From DASVWZ01 sp963715675 (GTDB lineage: Bacteria; Acidobacteriota; Terriglobia; Terriglobales; Acidobacteriaceae): DNA of 64,000 nucleotides. Below, piece after piece: positions 26,388 through 35,397 of the stretch; within the stretch, counting starts at the first letter, position 1; each line of letters begins with the position of its first letter. The translations under genes were made by a program, and so were the position numbers. The notes under the pieces were generated by a model, which had not been told where the DNA came from, did not search any database, and saw only the letters and a list, made by a program, of their open reading frames with translations. Location: NCBI GenBank assembly GCA_963715675.1, contig OY970265.1, positions 1,426,001-1,490,000 of the forward strand. The letters are read 5' to 3'.

Positions 26388-28388
26388 ATGAAGAGACTTG
26401 CACTGCTCGTCGCGCTACTGCCGCTCGTTGCCTTTCAACCAGAAACCAGCCCATCCGCACCCACCACGCGCTACACCGTTCTCATGATGGGCAACCAAGC
26501 TGGCTATGAAACCTCCAGCCAGGACGCCGACGGGAGCTGGCGTCTGTACTACGAGTTCAACGATCGTGGCCGCGGTCCGGCCACCACCGAGCGGGTTACG
26601 CTCGACCAGTCTGGCATCCCCGTCTCCCTCGAAAACTCCGGCACGGATTATTACAAGGCCGCGATCGACGAGCATTTCTCTCTGCGCGAAACCAACGCCA
26701 CCTGGAAGAACCGCGCCGAGCAGGGACAGAAGCAGGTTGCCGGATCGGCGTTTTACATCAGCATCTCCGGAGCCCCGGAGGAGTCAGCGATCCTGGCCCG
26801 TGCTCTGCTGGCGGCGCCCGGAGGCAAGCTTCCGCTGCTCCCTGCCGGCGAGGCATCCATCGAAAAGCGTGGTGCCTTGAAGATCGAAGCCAACGGAAAA
26901 TCACGGACCGTCGTGCAGTACGCCATTATCGGCTTGGATTTTTCGCCTGATCCCATCTGGCTTGACCCCGACGGAAAATTCTTTGCGATTACGAACAGCT
27001 GGTTCTCGGTCATTGCCGAGGGCTGGGAATCTGCCGCCGACACCATGATCAAGGCGCAGGACGAATTCGAGCAGCGGCGCTCGCAACAGCTGGCCGCGAA
27101 CCTTGGGCACGACCCGGCCGCCGTCCTGATTTTCCAGCACGCCAATCTCTTTGACTCAGAAACCGGCGCCATCCGGCCCAACGTCAACGTCATCGTCCAG
27201 GGCAACAAGATTCTGGATATCAACGACAAAACCATTTACCCTCCGCACACCGCAAAGGTCATCAGCGCCGTTCGCCAAACCATTATGCCCGGCCTCTGGG
27301 ACATGCACGTTCACCTGGGACCGAACGACGGTGTGCTGCATCTGGCGGCCGGAATCACCAGCGTGCGCGACCTGGGCAATGACAGCGATCGGCTGATCGA
27401 GATGCGCAGCCGCTTTGACAAACAGCAGGAGGTTGGTCCGCGAGTGCTCATGGCCGGTTTGGTCGACGGCCGCGGCCCCTTCGCGGGTCCAACCAAGGTT
27501 TTCGCTGATTCCGAACAGGAGGCCCGCGAGAACATCGAAAAATACGCCAAGCTGGGTGACGTCCAGATCAAGATCTACAGCTCGATCAAGCCCGAACTGG
27601 TCCCCAAGATCGCGGAGATGGCGCACGCTCATGGCATGCGCGTCAGCGGACACGTCCCGGCCTTCATGAATGCTGAGCAATTTGTGCGCGACGGCGCCGA
27701 CGAAATCCAGCACATGAATTTCATCTTCCTGAACTTCATGTTTGACCGGGTCAAAGACACGCGCGGGCCAGCCCGCTTCTCCGAGGTAGCAGCCCACGGA
27801 GCTGAAGTCGACCCCAACTCCGAACCAGTCAAGGCCTTCATCCGGCTGCTTCAGGAACACAAGACCGTTCTCGATCCCACGCTGACCGTCTTCGAAGATA
27901 TGTTTACCGCGAGGCCCGGCACCGTCTCGCCAAGCTACGCCGCAATCGCCGATCGCGTGCCTGCTCAGATTCGCCGCGGATTTTTCTACGGCGGCCTCGA
28001 CGTTCCCGCCGGCATGGATCAGCGCTACCAGGATTCCTTCTCGCAAATGCTGAAGATGACCAAGGCGTTCTACGATGCCGGCATTCCCATCGTGGCCGGC
28101 ACCGATGGCATGGCTGGATTCACCCTGCAACGCGAGCTCGAACTGTACGTGAAGGCGGGCATTCCGGCGCCCAAGGTTCTGCAGATGGCCACACTGGGCG
28201 CGGCTCGCGTCATGAAACGCGATCAGGAACTGGGAAGCCTCGCGCCGGGCAAGCTGGCGGATCTGATCATGATCGACGGCGATCCGACCACCAACATCAG
28301 CGACATTCGGAAGGTAAAGGTCGTGGTCAAAGACGGAGTCGTCTACAAAACCGACGAACTGTACGGCGCCATCGGGGTGCAGCCGTAG
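26388..28388 (+). CDS. Exported amidohydrolase-family enzyme
   Basis: The 666-residue protein has a signal peptide (MKRLALLVALLPLVAFQ). It has an unusual N-terminal region of about 200 residues, then an amidohydrolase domain. The metal motif is GLWDMHVHLGPND (HxH), later histidines are in HGMRVSGHVPAF, and the catalytic aspartate is in VAGTDGMAGF. The ending LGSLAPGKLADLIMIDGDPT is typical of imidazolonepropionase-like exported members. GAGGAC precedes the ATG. The frame is open 232 codons further upstream, but that part overlaps the hydrolase gene antisense and was rejected. The substrate may be a cyclic amide or dipeptide; not established. Confidence 0.85.
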   Translation: MKRLALLVALLPLVAFQPETSPSAPTTRYTVLMMGNQAGYETSSQDADGSWRLYYEFNDRGRGPATTERVTLDQSGIPVSLENSGTDYYKAAIDEHFSLRETNATWKNRAEQGQKQVAGSAFYISISGAPEESAILARALLAAPGGKLPLLPAGEASIEKRGALKIEANGKSRTVVQYAIIGLDFSPDPIWLDPDGKFFAITNSWFSVIAEGWESAADTMIKAQDEFEQRRSQQLAANLGHDPAAVLIFQHANLFDSETGAIRPNVNVIVQGNKILDINDKTIYPPHTAKVISAVRQTIMPGLWDMHVHLGPNDGVLHLAAGITSVRDLGNDSDRLIEMRSRFDKQQEVGPRVLMAGLVDGRGPFAGPTKVFADSEQEARENIEKYAKLGDVQIKIYSSIKPELVPKIAEMAHAHGMRVSGHVPAFMNAEQFVRDGADEIQHMNFIFLNFMFDRVKDTRGPARFSEVAAHGAEVDPNSEPVKAFIRLLQEHKTVLDPTLTVFEDMFTARPGTVSPSYAAIADRVPAQIRRGFFYGGLDVPAGMDQRYQDSFSQMLKMTKAFYDAGIPIVAGTDGMAGFTLQRELELYVKAGIPAPKVLQMATLGAARVMKRDQELGSLAPGKLADLIMIDGDPTTNISDIRKVKVVVKDGVVYKTDELYGAIGVQP

Positions 28389-28537
28389 GGGCTGCGGAGA
28401 AAGGCCGATGCACTGCTTCACAGGCACGGCAAACTTGAATGAACCCCATTCCCCTCCCCTGCATCTTACTGATATGAGGCAGATAGCCGGATGGTTACCT
28501 CCGGGTCAGTAAAGTCATGCCAGGCGGAAATCCAGCG

Positions 28538-28546
28538 TGCTATACT
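28538..28546 (+). promoter_or_regulatory. Extended -10 promoter element before the protease gene
   Basis: TGCTATACT fits an extended -10 (TGnTATACT) about 60 bases before the start of the processing protease. No good -35 is visible, as is usual for this class. Confidence 0.4.
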
Positions 28547-28604
28547 GCGATGAAATGCGGTTGCGGGGCTCGTCTTGTGTCCCAGCCAAAAGGAAACCAT
28601 AAAC

Positions 28605-30212
28605 ATGGCTCGTAGTTCGCGCAGTTCGCTCTTCCTGGTATTTTTCGTGCTTCTCACCTGCGGTCTGCTGGGGATGGTCTTCGGCCAGAAGCTCACCCCC
28701 GCAGCATCTCCGGGCGGCGACGCGGACGTGCGCGACAGTCTGCGCCAGTTTACCCAGGTGTACGACATGATCGAGCAGAACTACGCCGAGCCGGTCAATG
28801 CCGACAAGGCCATTTACAATGGGGCCATTCCCGGCATGTTGCACGTGCTCGATCCGCACTCCAACTTCTTCGATCCCAAGCAGTACGCGCTATTGCGCGA
28901 AGACCAGCGCGGCAAGTATTACGGCGTGGGCATGACCGTCGGACCACGCAACAATAAAGTTATCGTCATTGCGCCGTTTGTGGGCACGCCGGCTTATCGC
29001 GCCGGCATCCGGCCGGGCGACATCATTATCGCCGTGGACGGCAAGTCCACTGACAACATGAGCACCGGCGATGTCGCCGACCTGCTCAAGGGACCGAAGG
29101 GCACCACGGTACATATCACGATGATGCGCGAGGGCGCGGACAAGCCGCTCGAGTTCACCGTCGTCCGCGACGAGATTCCGCGTTACAGCGTCGATCTGCA
29201 CTTCCTCATCCGGCCCGGCATCGGCTACATGCACGTGACCGGCTTCAATGAGACCACCGAAAAAGAAGTGCAGGATGCGCTGGACCAGATGGGGGATTTG
29301 AAGGGATTGCTCCTGGACCTGCGCCAGAACCCCGGAGGCCTGCTGAGCGAAGGGGTCGGCGTGGCGGACAAGTTTCTGCACAAGGGTCAGTTGATCGTTT
29401 CGCATCACGGCCGGAATTCCGCCGAGAAACGCTATGTGGCCGCCCACGGCGACGGCGGCAAGGATTATCCGCTGGTGGTGCTGGTCAATCGCGGCACGGC
29501 ATCGGCGGCGGAGATCGTGGCTGGCGCCATTCAGGACCATGATCGCGGCCTGATCGTCGGCGAAACCACCTTCGGCAAAGGCCTGGTGCAGACCGTCTAC
29601 CCGCTTTCCGAAAACACGGGTCTCGCATTGACTACCGCCAAGTACTACACCCCGAGCGGACGCTTGATCCAGCGCGACTACACCAACGTTTCGCTCTACG
29701 ACTATTACTTTGAGCGCGACGAAGACAGCAATACTAACAACAACGCCAACCGCGAGGTTAAGCTGACCGACAGCGGCCGGACGGTGTACGGCGGCGGCGG
29801 GATCACCCCCGATATCAAGATCGATCCCACCAAGAGCAACCATTTTCAGGATACGCTGCTCCAGCACTACGCTTTCTTCAACTTTGCCAAGCACTACCTG
29901 GTGAGCCACCACCCCACCGACAAGTTTGAAGTGGATGATGTGGTACTGCAGGACTTCCGCAAGTTCATGGACGAAGAAAAGATTCCCTACACCGAAGCAG
30001 ATCTGCTCGCGAACAATGACTGGGTTCGGTCCAGCATCAAGAGCGAGGTTTTTGTGGATGCCTTCGGCCAGGAAGAAGGCCTGAAGGTGAGAGCCGAGAG
30101 CGATCCCGAAGTAATCAGGGCTTTGGATCTTCTGCCCCAAGCCAAGCAACTGACGGATAGCGCCCACCGGGTGATGGCTGAGCGTGCCAGCGCCAAACCC
30201 CTGAGTCGATAG
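28605..30212 (+). CDS. S41-family C-terminal processing protease with PDZ domain
   Basis: This family cleaves or trims exported proteins in the periplasm. The 535-residue product has an N-terminal hydrophobic anchor or signal (SSLFLVFFVLLTCGLLGMVFG). A PDZ domain follows at about residues 105-190 (IAPFVGTPAYRAGIRPGDIII). The S41 core has LLLDLRQNPGGLLSEGV, the serine in NRGTASAAEIVAGAI and the lysine in ETTFGKGLVQT. The 120 C-terminal residues after the fold are helical and family-typical. The ATG at 28605 with AAAAGGA upstream was preferred over an in-frame TTG ten codons earlier. Confidence 0.92.
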   Translation: MARSSRSSLFLVFFVLLTCGLLGMVFGQKLTPAASPGGDADVRDSLRQFTQVYDMIEQNYAEPVNADKAIYNGAIPGMLHVLDPHSNFFDPKQYALLREDQRGKYYGVGMTVGPRNNKVIVIAPFVGTPAYRAGIRPGDIIIAVDGKSTDNMSTGDVADLLKGPKGTTVHITMMREGADKPLEFTVVRDEIPRYSVDLHFLIRPGIGYMHVTGFNETTEKEVQDALDQMGDLKGLLLDLRQNPGGLLSEGVGVADKFLHKGQLIVSHHGRNSAEKRYVAAHGDGGKDYPLVVLVNRGTASAAEIVAGAIQDHDRGLIVGETTFGKGLVQTVYPLSENTGLALTTAKYYTPSGRLIQRDYTNVSLYDYYFERDEDSNTNNNANREVKLTDSGRTVYGGGGITPDIKIDPTKSNHFQDTLLQHYAFFNFAKHYLVSHHPTDKFEVDDVVLQDFRKFMDEEKIPYTEADLLANNDWVRSSIKSEVFVDAFGQEEGLKVRAESDPEVIRALDLLPQAKQLTDSAHRVMAERASAKPLSR

Positions 30213-30290
30213 TCTCCGGGATGGCTTGGGCCCGGGTAGGGACATCGCCGTCTGGCAGACGAAATTGCGCGTGATGACGTTCTCAATTCC

Positions 30291-30818
30291 ATGATTCAGC
30301 TAGGAGTGCGGATCTTGCCGGCGCTGCTGGCGGTCATCGCCGGGGTGCTGGACTGGAGGTCGCGCCGTATTCCCAACTGGCTCACGGTTCCGGCCATGGC
30401 GGTTGGCCTTGGGGTCAACTCGTGGCTGCGAGGATGGCCGGGCGCCAAAGATTCGCTGCTCGGCGCCGCTCTGGGTCTGATTCTGCTGCTGCCCTTCGTG
30501 CTGATCCGCAGCCTGGGCGCCGGAGACTGGAAGCTAATCGGCGCGTTAGGCGCTTTTCTGGGTCCGCAGCGCCTTCTTGGCGTGCTGTTTGTCACCGTTC
30601 TTGCCGCCGGGATCATGGCCCTGGTCCTGGTGATCTGGAAAGGGCGTTTCCGCCAGACCTTACGCAACATCGGACGCCTTTTGGCAGCTTTTCTCAGCTT
30701 CCATCTGCCCGGCCAGGACCTGACGCTGGACAACCCCCAATCCACCAAGGTACCGTTCGGGGTAGCAGTGGCGGTTGCGGTCATTGTTTATACTGCGGGG
30801 CAGGGGTTCGTGTCCTGA
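30291..30818 (+). CDS. tadV: Prepilin peptidase of the TadV/CpaA type
   Basis: A24-family aspartate proteases cleave the leader of Flp-type pilins at the inner membrane. The 175-residue product has about five membrane segments. The first catalytic aspartate is in GVLDWRSRRIPNWLT and the second in the GxGD motif SLGAGDWKLIGAL. It lacks the N-terminal methylase domain of PilD, as expected for TadV/CpaA. It begins a run of Tad genes (two TadE-like, one TadG-like). The pilin and the secretion ATPase genes are not in this window. Confidence 0.88.
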   Translation: MIQLGVRILPALLAVIAGVLDWRSRRIPNWLTVPAMAVGLGVNSWLRGWPGAKDSLLGAALGLILLLPFVLIRSLGAGDWKLIGALGAFLGPQRLLGVLFVTVLAAGIMALVLVIWKGRFRQTLRNIGRLLAAFLSFHLPGQDLTLDNPQSTKVPFGVAVAVAVIVYTAGQGFVS

Positions 30819-30837
30819 CGCCTGCGAGCCCAAACCC

Positions 30838-31371
30838 ATGTTCATGCGATTGAGACGATTGATTACCGGGAGCCGCGGGTCGGAAATTGCGGAAGCCGCA
30901 TTGGTGTTTCCCATCGCCTTCCTGATCTTGCTCAGCATCTATTGGTTCGGGCGCGCCTTCAATATCTATGCGACCATCAACCACGCCGCGCGGCAGGGAG
31001 TGCGGTACGCGGTTGCTCAGAAGTGCGGCTCTTGCAGCAACACCGCGCCGAGCGTCGCTAACATAGCCAGCCAAGTCGGTGCAGCTCTGCTGGCGGCTCA
31101 TCTGGATCCCGGCTTGGTAACACCCGGGGCAACGCCTCGCGTCGCATGCACCGGAGGCGCGGCCAGTTGTAACCTTTCAGCCGTCCCGCCGCAAATTAAC
31201 TACTGCACGAATGTCCAGCTGGTGACGCCTCCGCTACCCGCATCGGGAGCACCACCCTGCGGCGTGTCCATCGACTTTCAGTATCCTTACCAGATGTTCT
31301 TGCCGGGGACGTCTCTCAACCAGAAGGCGTACAAACTTTCCGCCCACGTGCAAATGAGGACCGAGCAATGA
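30838..31371 (+). CDS. TadE-like pseudopilin
   Basis: The 177-residue protein has a short basic N-terminus, then the TadE segment GSEIAEAALVFPIAFLILLS, with the conserved glutamate in the position used by prepilin peptidase substrates, and NHAARQGVRYA. The outer part contains three pairs of cysteines (QKCGSC, ACTGG...SCN, CTN...PCG) that could form disulfides. The start at 30838 was preferred; an ATG two codons later is also possible. Its stop overlaps the next TadE-like start by 4 bases. It is probably a minor pilin of the Tad pilus. Confidence 0.82.
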   Translation: MFMRLRRLITGSRGSEIAEAALVFPIAFLILLSIYWFGRAFNIYATINHAARQGVRYAVAQKCGSCSNTAPSVANIASQVGAALLAAHLDPGLVTPGATPRVACTGGAASCNLSAVPPQINYCTNVQLVTPPLPASGAPPCGVSIDFQYPYQMFLPGTSLNQKAYKLSAHVQMRTEQ

Positions 31372-31979
31372 GGGTCCGCCCAGCCAAATCCGAAGCTGGA
31401 TGGCGCCCGAAGCTGCGCCTGCTCGAAAGCGCCCAGGCCGCCTCTCTGGCTGAGTTTGCCGTCGCCCTGCCCCTGCTGGTGGTTTTGGTGGTGGGTATTT
31501 TCGACTTTGGCGGCGCCTTCAACCTGAAGCAGGAACTCAATAACGCCGTACGCGAGGGCGCGCGCTTCGGAGCCACCCAACCCACCAACGACCTCATCTA
31601 TCCGGCGAACAATCCCGCGCCACCCTCGGTCGACGCCATTCGTTATGTTGTGGATTCCTACCTGCAGCAAGCGAATATCAACGATTGCGCCTTGTCTGCT
31701 GCAGCACCGCCCGCCCCGACCGGCTATTCCCAGGTGTGGACCTACAACGCCAACGCCAATGGCTGTGCCGGCACTCTGCAGCTTACCGTGCAGCGCGACT
31801 TCTCCGGGCAGGGGACCGGTTGCTTTGCCGGGCCGACTCTTAATGTGCTGTGCACCCAGGTCATCATCAACTACCCATACCAGTGGCATTTCAACAGCGT
31901 GATTCAGTTGCTGATTCCGGGCGCCAAGCTTGGCCTGACCAACATCCAGACCCAGGCCACCACCATCAACGCGGACTAA
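31368..31979 (+). CDS. Second TadE-like pseudopilin
   Basis: The 203-residue protein has a longer basic N-terminus, then AQAASLAEFAVALPLLVVLV and a TadE-type helix continuing to NNAVREGARFGATQ. The exported part has cysteines at NDC, NGCAG, TGCFAG and LCTQ. Its ATG overlaps the stop of the previous gene (ATGA), so the two are translationally coupled. TadE and TadF proteins often come as such a pair; this one may fill the TadF place. It is a probable minor component of the pilus base or fibre. Confidence 0.82.
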   Translation: MRVRPAKSEAGWRPKLRLLESAQAASLAEFAVALPLLVVLVVGIFDFGGAFNLKQELNNAVREGARFGATQPTNDLIYPANNPAPPSVDAIRYVVDSYLQQANINDCALSAAAPPAPTGYSQVWTYNANANGCAGTLQLTVQRDFSGQGTGCFAGPTLNVLCTQVIINYPYQWHFNSVIQLLIPGAKLGLTNIQTQATTINAD

Positions 31980-31989
31980 GAATAGATCC

Positions 31990-33297
31990 ATGAGCCCAAG
32001 TTTGAAGTCGAAACGACGTGGGGAACAAGGCCAGACAATCATTCTGGTGGCCGTCTCGATTGTGAGCCTGCTGGCGATGGCGGCTCTGGCCATCGACGTG
32101 GTCACCCTCTATGTGGCAAAAAGTGAGATCCAGCGCGCCGCCGACGCCGCAGCTCTGGCCGGCGCCAAAGCGGTCGCTGATTCCGGTGTGACCACGTTGC
32201 AGCCTACCGATCCAAGCCTCCCGGCGGTGGAAACCGTGGCTACGAACATGGCCAACGCACAGATCACCGCCCTCCTGCCATGGAATACAGTTGCCGGCAG
32301 GCTCCTGGCGAGCCCGCCGGTCGTCACCATCGACTTCGTCACGCATGGAAACGGAAATCCCCTGATCACCGTCGCCGCGCAGCAAACCGGGTTGCCTACC
32401 TTCTTCGCGAGAATCTGGGGAAAGGCTTCGTCCGCGGTCCAGGCCTCAGCCACAGCTGAAGCTTACAACCCATCCAACAGTTCCAGCTTCACGCCGATTG
32501 CACCCTCCAGCGTGAAACCGTGGCTGATGGCAAATGTCGATCCCAACGGGAACCCTCTTATAGACGGGTCGAACAACGCAGAGATCAACATCGTGAGCAG
32601 CAACTTCAACCTCACCTCGGCCTGCTCGCTTTCGTCACCAGGCTCCTGTACGCTGAGCGGGCCACCACCATGGGGTCGTTCTGGCCAGGTCTACTATCTG
32701 CCGGCACTGGTACAACTCGATTCGGGCAAGAACATTTGCCCATCAAGCTGTGAGGGATCCACCGATTATGAACGAGGGATCGAGTGCGCCGATGTGACAA
32801 CTCAGTACAGTTGTGGGACGGCTGGTGCGAGCTGGGACAACACAGTGAATCCCGGTGCGGGCGGGGTACTGAGTATAAGTGCCGCGGGCGCAGAATGCCT
32901 TACCCACGCCTCCAGCTATGGACTAAACGTCGGGCAGGATTCGTTGAGCTACCCAGTGCTCTACCCCAATGGTCCTCCGGTAATCACCGCGGGGCAGGGG
33001 CCGTTCGCTGGGGCTGGGTCGGTTTCCACCAGCAGCTCGATCGTGACCATCCCTATTTTTGATCAGAGCACTTTTAGCTCGGCCAGTGCTCCGGTAAACA
33101 TCGTTGGCTTTCTGCAGGCCTTCGTCAACCAGGTGGAATGCTGCGGCACAAGCGGACCGCCCGCCGCCAGCCCCGGAGACATCAACATCACCGTGCTCAA
33201 CGTCTCCGCTTGCAACGGAACCGGCAACGGCGCATCCCCGGTGGTCGGGGGCTCAGGCACTTCGCCAGTTCCGGTTCGGCTGATTACGTCGCCTTAA
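31990..33297 (+). CDS. TadG-like protein
   Basis: The 435-residue product starts with a basic stretch and the TadE/G motif EQGQTIILVAVSIVSLLAMAA, followed by DVVTLYVAKSEIQRAADAAALAGAKA, the standard amphipathic helix of TadG (PilZ-independent, Flp-type) proteins. The remainder is a large exported Ser/Gly/Asn-rich region with scattered cysteines and no recognised enzyme or von Willebrand motif. It lies 10 bases after the second TadE gene. TadG-like proteins are thought to anchor or cap the pilus at the envelope; the exact role is uncertain. Confidence 0.82.
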   Translation: MSPSLKSKRRGEQGQTIILVAVSIVSLLAMAALAIDVVTLYVAKSEIQRAADAAALAGAKAVADSGVTTLQPTDPSLPAVETVATNMANAQITALLPWNTVAGRLLASPPVVTIDFVTHGNGNPLITVAAQQTGLPTFFARIWGKASSAVQASATAEAYNPSNSSSFTPIAPSSVKPWLMANVDPNGNPLIDGSNNAEINIVSSNFNLTSACSLSSPGSCTLSGPPPWGRSGQVYYLPALVQLDSGKNICPSSCEGSTDYERGIECADVTTQYSCGTAGASWDNTVNPGAGGVLSISAAGAECLTHASSYGLNVGQDSLSYPVLYPNGPPVITAGQGPFAGAGSVSTSSSIVTIPIFDQSTFSSASAPVNIVGFLQAFVNQVECCGTSGPPAASPGDINITVLNVSACNGTGNGASPVVGGSGTSPVPVRLITSP

Positions 33298-33311
33298 CTT
33301 CCAGCCAACTC

Positions 33312-35195
33312 CTACTTCGTCAGCGGCTTCAGAATCTCTCCGATCAAATCAGCCCCATCGCCCCGTTCCAGGTGCGGCTGCCTGATGCCGTCGTGATAAG
33401 GCACCGCATACGTCTTGAAGAACTCCGCATTCTCCACCAACAGTTCGATCGGCTGGTTCCCTGCTTTTGCGTCCTTGACCGCCCTCACCAATAGCTCGTT
33501 GGAGAATTTCCTTCCGTTCACCGCGACCAGTTTCATGGCTGGGCCTAACCCTGCCGCGTATGCTGGCGAGCCATAGATCACATCCGACAGCCTGCCTCCC
33601 TCCCCGATTCTCAGTCCCAGCGAATATCCGAGGTCGGTGAACTTGTCCAGCTTTTCTTCGGCCCGAACAAAGATATTCGGCTGGTCGTTGTAAACCATCC
33701 GCCATCCTCCACGTTCGATTCCGCCGGTTGGCGCATGGGCACTGGTGGCGTTGACACGTTGCCTCAGCAGGCTGGCCCAGTCGTACGCCACAACCTGATT
33801 CAGGGTATTGACTACGTCCTCAAACGTATAGGGGACGACTTTCGGAGGCCCGCTCTGCCCTCCATGAAACAGCCGGCAGAAATCGTCCAGCGACTTGTGC
33901 CCTTGCGATTGCTGCCGGGTGAGGGTATCGACTTCCAGCCAGATCAACTCGCCTTCCGGGTAGTAATCCAGGCTGCGCCGCCAGCTGTACCACCCCGGAG
34001 GTCCGATGCGCAGTAGTTGCACCGAGCGGGCCGTGTCCTCCAGCGGCCGCCAGGTTCGTCCCGGCTCATAATCCAGCTCTGCCGCAGTCTGGGCCAGGTG
34101 TTCGCGATACTGCTCGGGAGTACGCAGCCCGGAACGCACCGCCAGCACATTCCCCAGATATTCCGTCAGCCCCTCGTAGACCCACAGCAGATCACCCTTC
34201 ATCGGCTCCTGATAGTTTCTGGTCGCCAGTCCGGCAGGTCGCCGATACTTGCCGTTCCACGAATGGGTGAACTCGTGAGACAGCAGTTCTCCTGCCAGAA
34301 GACGCATATCCGGATCCGTGAGGCCGTTCTCTTCCATTCCGTTGTCGCTGGATTCGTGATGCTCCAGGCCGCGTCCCCCCACATCGTCGCTCAGCGTGAG
34401 AAGAAAATGGTACTGCGTGTAATGCCGCGCGCCGAAAAGCGCGCCCGTTTCTGCCACCAGCTTGCGATAGGCAGCTTCGTCCTGCGGAGTCATTGCCAGC
34501 CCGGCATCGCTCTCGCTCACCATGTCGATGACGTGCACCGGCGTCTCTCCGGGCTTGGTGAGCACAATTTGCTTGTAATGATCTCCCGCAATCAGCGGTG
34601 AGTCAATCAGCGTAGTCAGCGAGACGGGCTCGGACAGCATGAGCATCACGTTCCGGCCATCGTTGATGGTTACGAAGTGCAGTGCGCTGCCAAACTTCCA
34701 GCCATCGGGCAGATATACTGAGGCGGTAACCTGCACCTCGTCCGAGTTCGCTCCCTGCGGATAAAGCACCACCTGGCTCCAGTTCAAATCCAAAACATGG
34801 GTGGAGGCCGCCGGACCGCTCGATCCAGCCACTCCGGTATTGGTGATGGCATCCAGTGACACCTGCAACTCCCTGGCTCCGCGCGGAACAATCAAGTGAA
34901 ACGCATACATGTCGACGGAGTCCCGATCCCATGCGACCTCCTGCCCATTCGCCTCCATGCGCAATCCGGCCAGGTTCGCAATCGGTCCGCTGGGCCGGTG
35001 ATTGCCGGGAATCCATTCCGGATAGACCAGCGTCAACGGTCCTGGCTTCACTGGAAACGTCAGCCGCGCATGGTAGATATTGCGTGGCGCATCGTGTAGA
35101 TCGACTGAAACCGATATCGATTGGGCACTGCAAAAGACTGAGGCCAGGAGGATCAGCGGAGAGGCGAACCGAGAAACAGACAGCGTGCGGTGCAC
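33312..35195 (-). CDS. M61-family metallopeptidase with PDZ domain
   Basis: M61 enzymes are zinc aminopeptidases; the best-known member prefers N-terminal glycine. The 627-residue product has a signal peptide, a beta-rich N-terminal domain, then the zinc motif HEFTH (307-311). A downstream glutamate lies in WVYEGLTEYLG (E341), and a C-terminal PDZ-like domain (GSPAYAAGLGPAMKLVAVNG) follows. It should act in the periplasm on peptides or protein N-termini. It converges with the tadG-like gene 14 bases away. No sign of truncation. Confidence 0.9.
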   Translation of the reverse strand: MHRTLSVSRFASPLILLASVFCSAQSISVSVDLHDAPRNIYHARLTFPVKPGPLTLVYPEWIPGNHRPSGPIANLAGLRMEANGQEVAWDRDSVDMYAFHLIVPRGARELQVSLDAITNTGVAGSSGPAASTHVLDLNWSQVVLYPQGANSDEVQVTASVYLPDGWKFGSALHFVTINDGRNVMLMLSEPVSLTTLIDSPLIAGDHYKQIVLTKPGETPVHVIDMVSESDAGLAMTPQDEAAYRKLVAETGALFGARHYTQYHFLLTLSDDVGGRGLEHHESSDNGMEENGLTDPDMRLLAGELLSHEFTHSWNGKYRRPAGLATRNYQEPMKGDLLWVYEGLTEYLGNVLAVRSGLRTPEQYREHLAQTAAELDYEPGRTWRPLEDTARSVQLLRIGPPGWYSWRRSLDYYPEGELIWLEVDTLTRQQSQGHKSLDDFCRLFHGGQSGPPKVVPYTFEDVVNTLNQVVAYDWASLLRQRVNATSAHAPTGGIERGGWRMVYNDQPNIFVRAEEKLDKFTDLGYSLGLRIGEGGRLSDVIYGSPAYAAGLGPAMKLVAVNGRKFSNELLVRAVKDAKAGNQPIELLVENAEFFKTYAVPYHDGIRQPHLERGDGADLIGEILKPLTK

Positions 35196-35397
35196 GGGAA
35201 ATCCTTTCTTGAAAAAGAACTCAGGAGGGTGAGATTACCGGAGAATGGAGTGGCGCCGCAAGTGTCGCCGCCGGGCAAATGTCTCGTTGGGGATTGGTCC
35301 TCAAGCAGGCTTCACCACAGGAAAAGGCAGCGCATTCCCCTCGGCCCTAATCCGGGATTCTGCGGGCAATTTCTATAGGGTTGCACCCGGCCGCAGC

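Noticed and set aside
27156..30245. Two long minus-strand frames opposite the amidohydrolase and the processing protease
   Set aside because: They are antisense shadows of well-supported genes, with no ribosome site and no family motifs.
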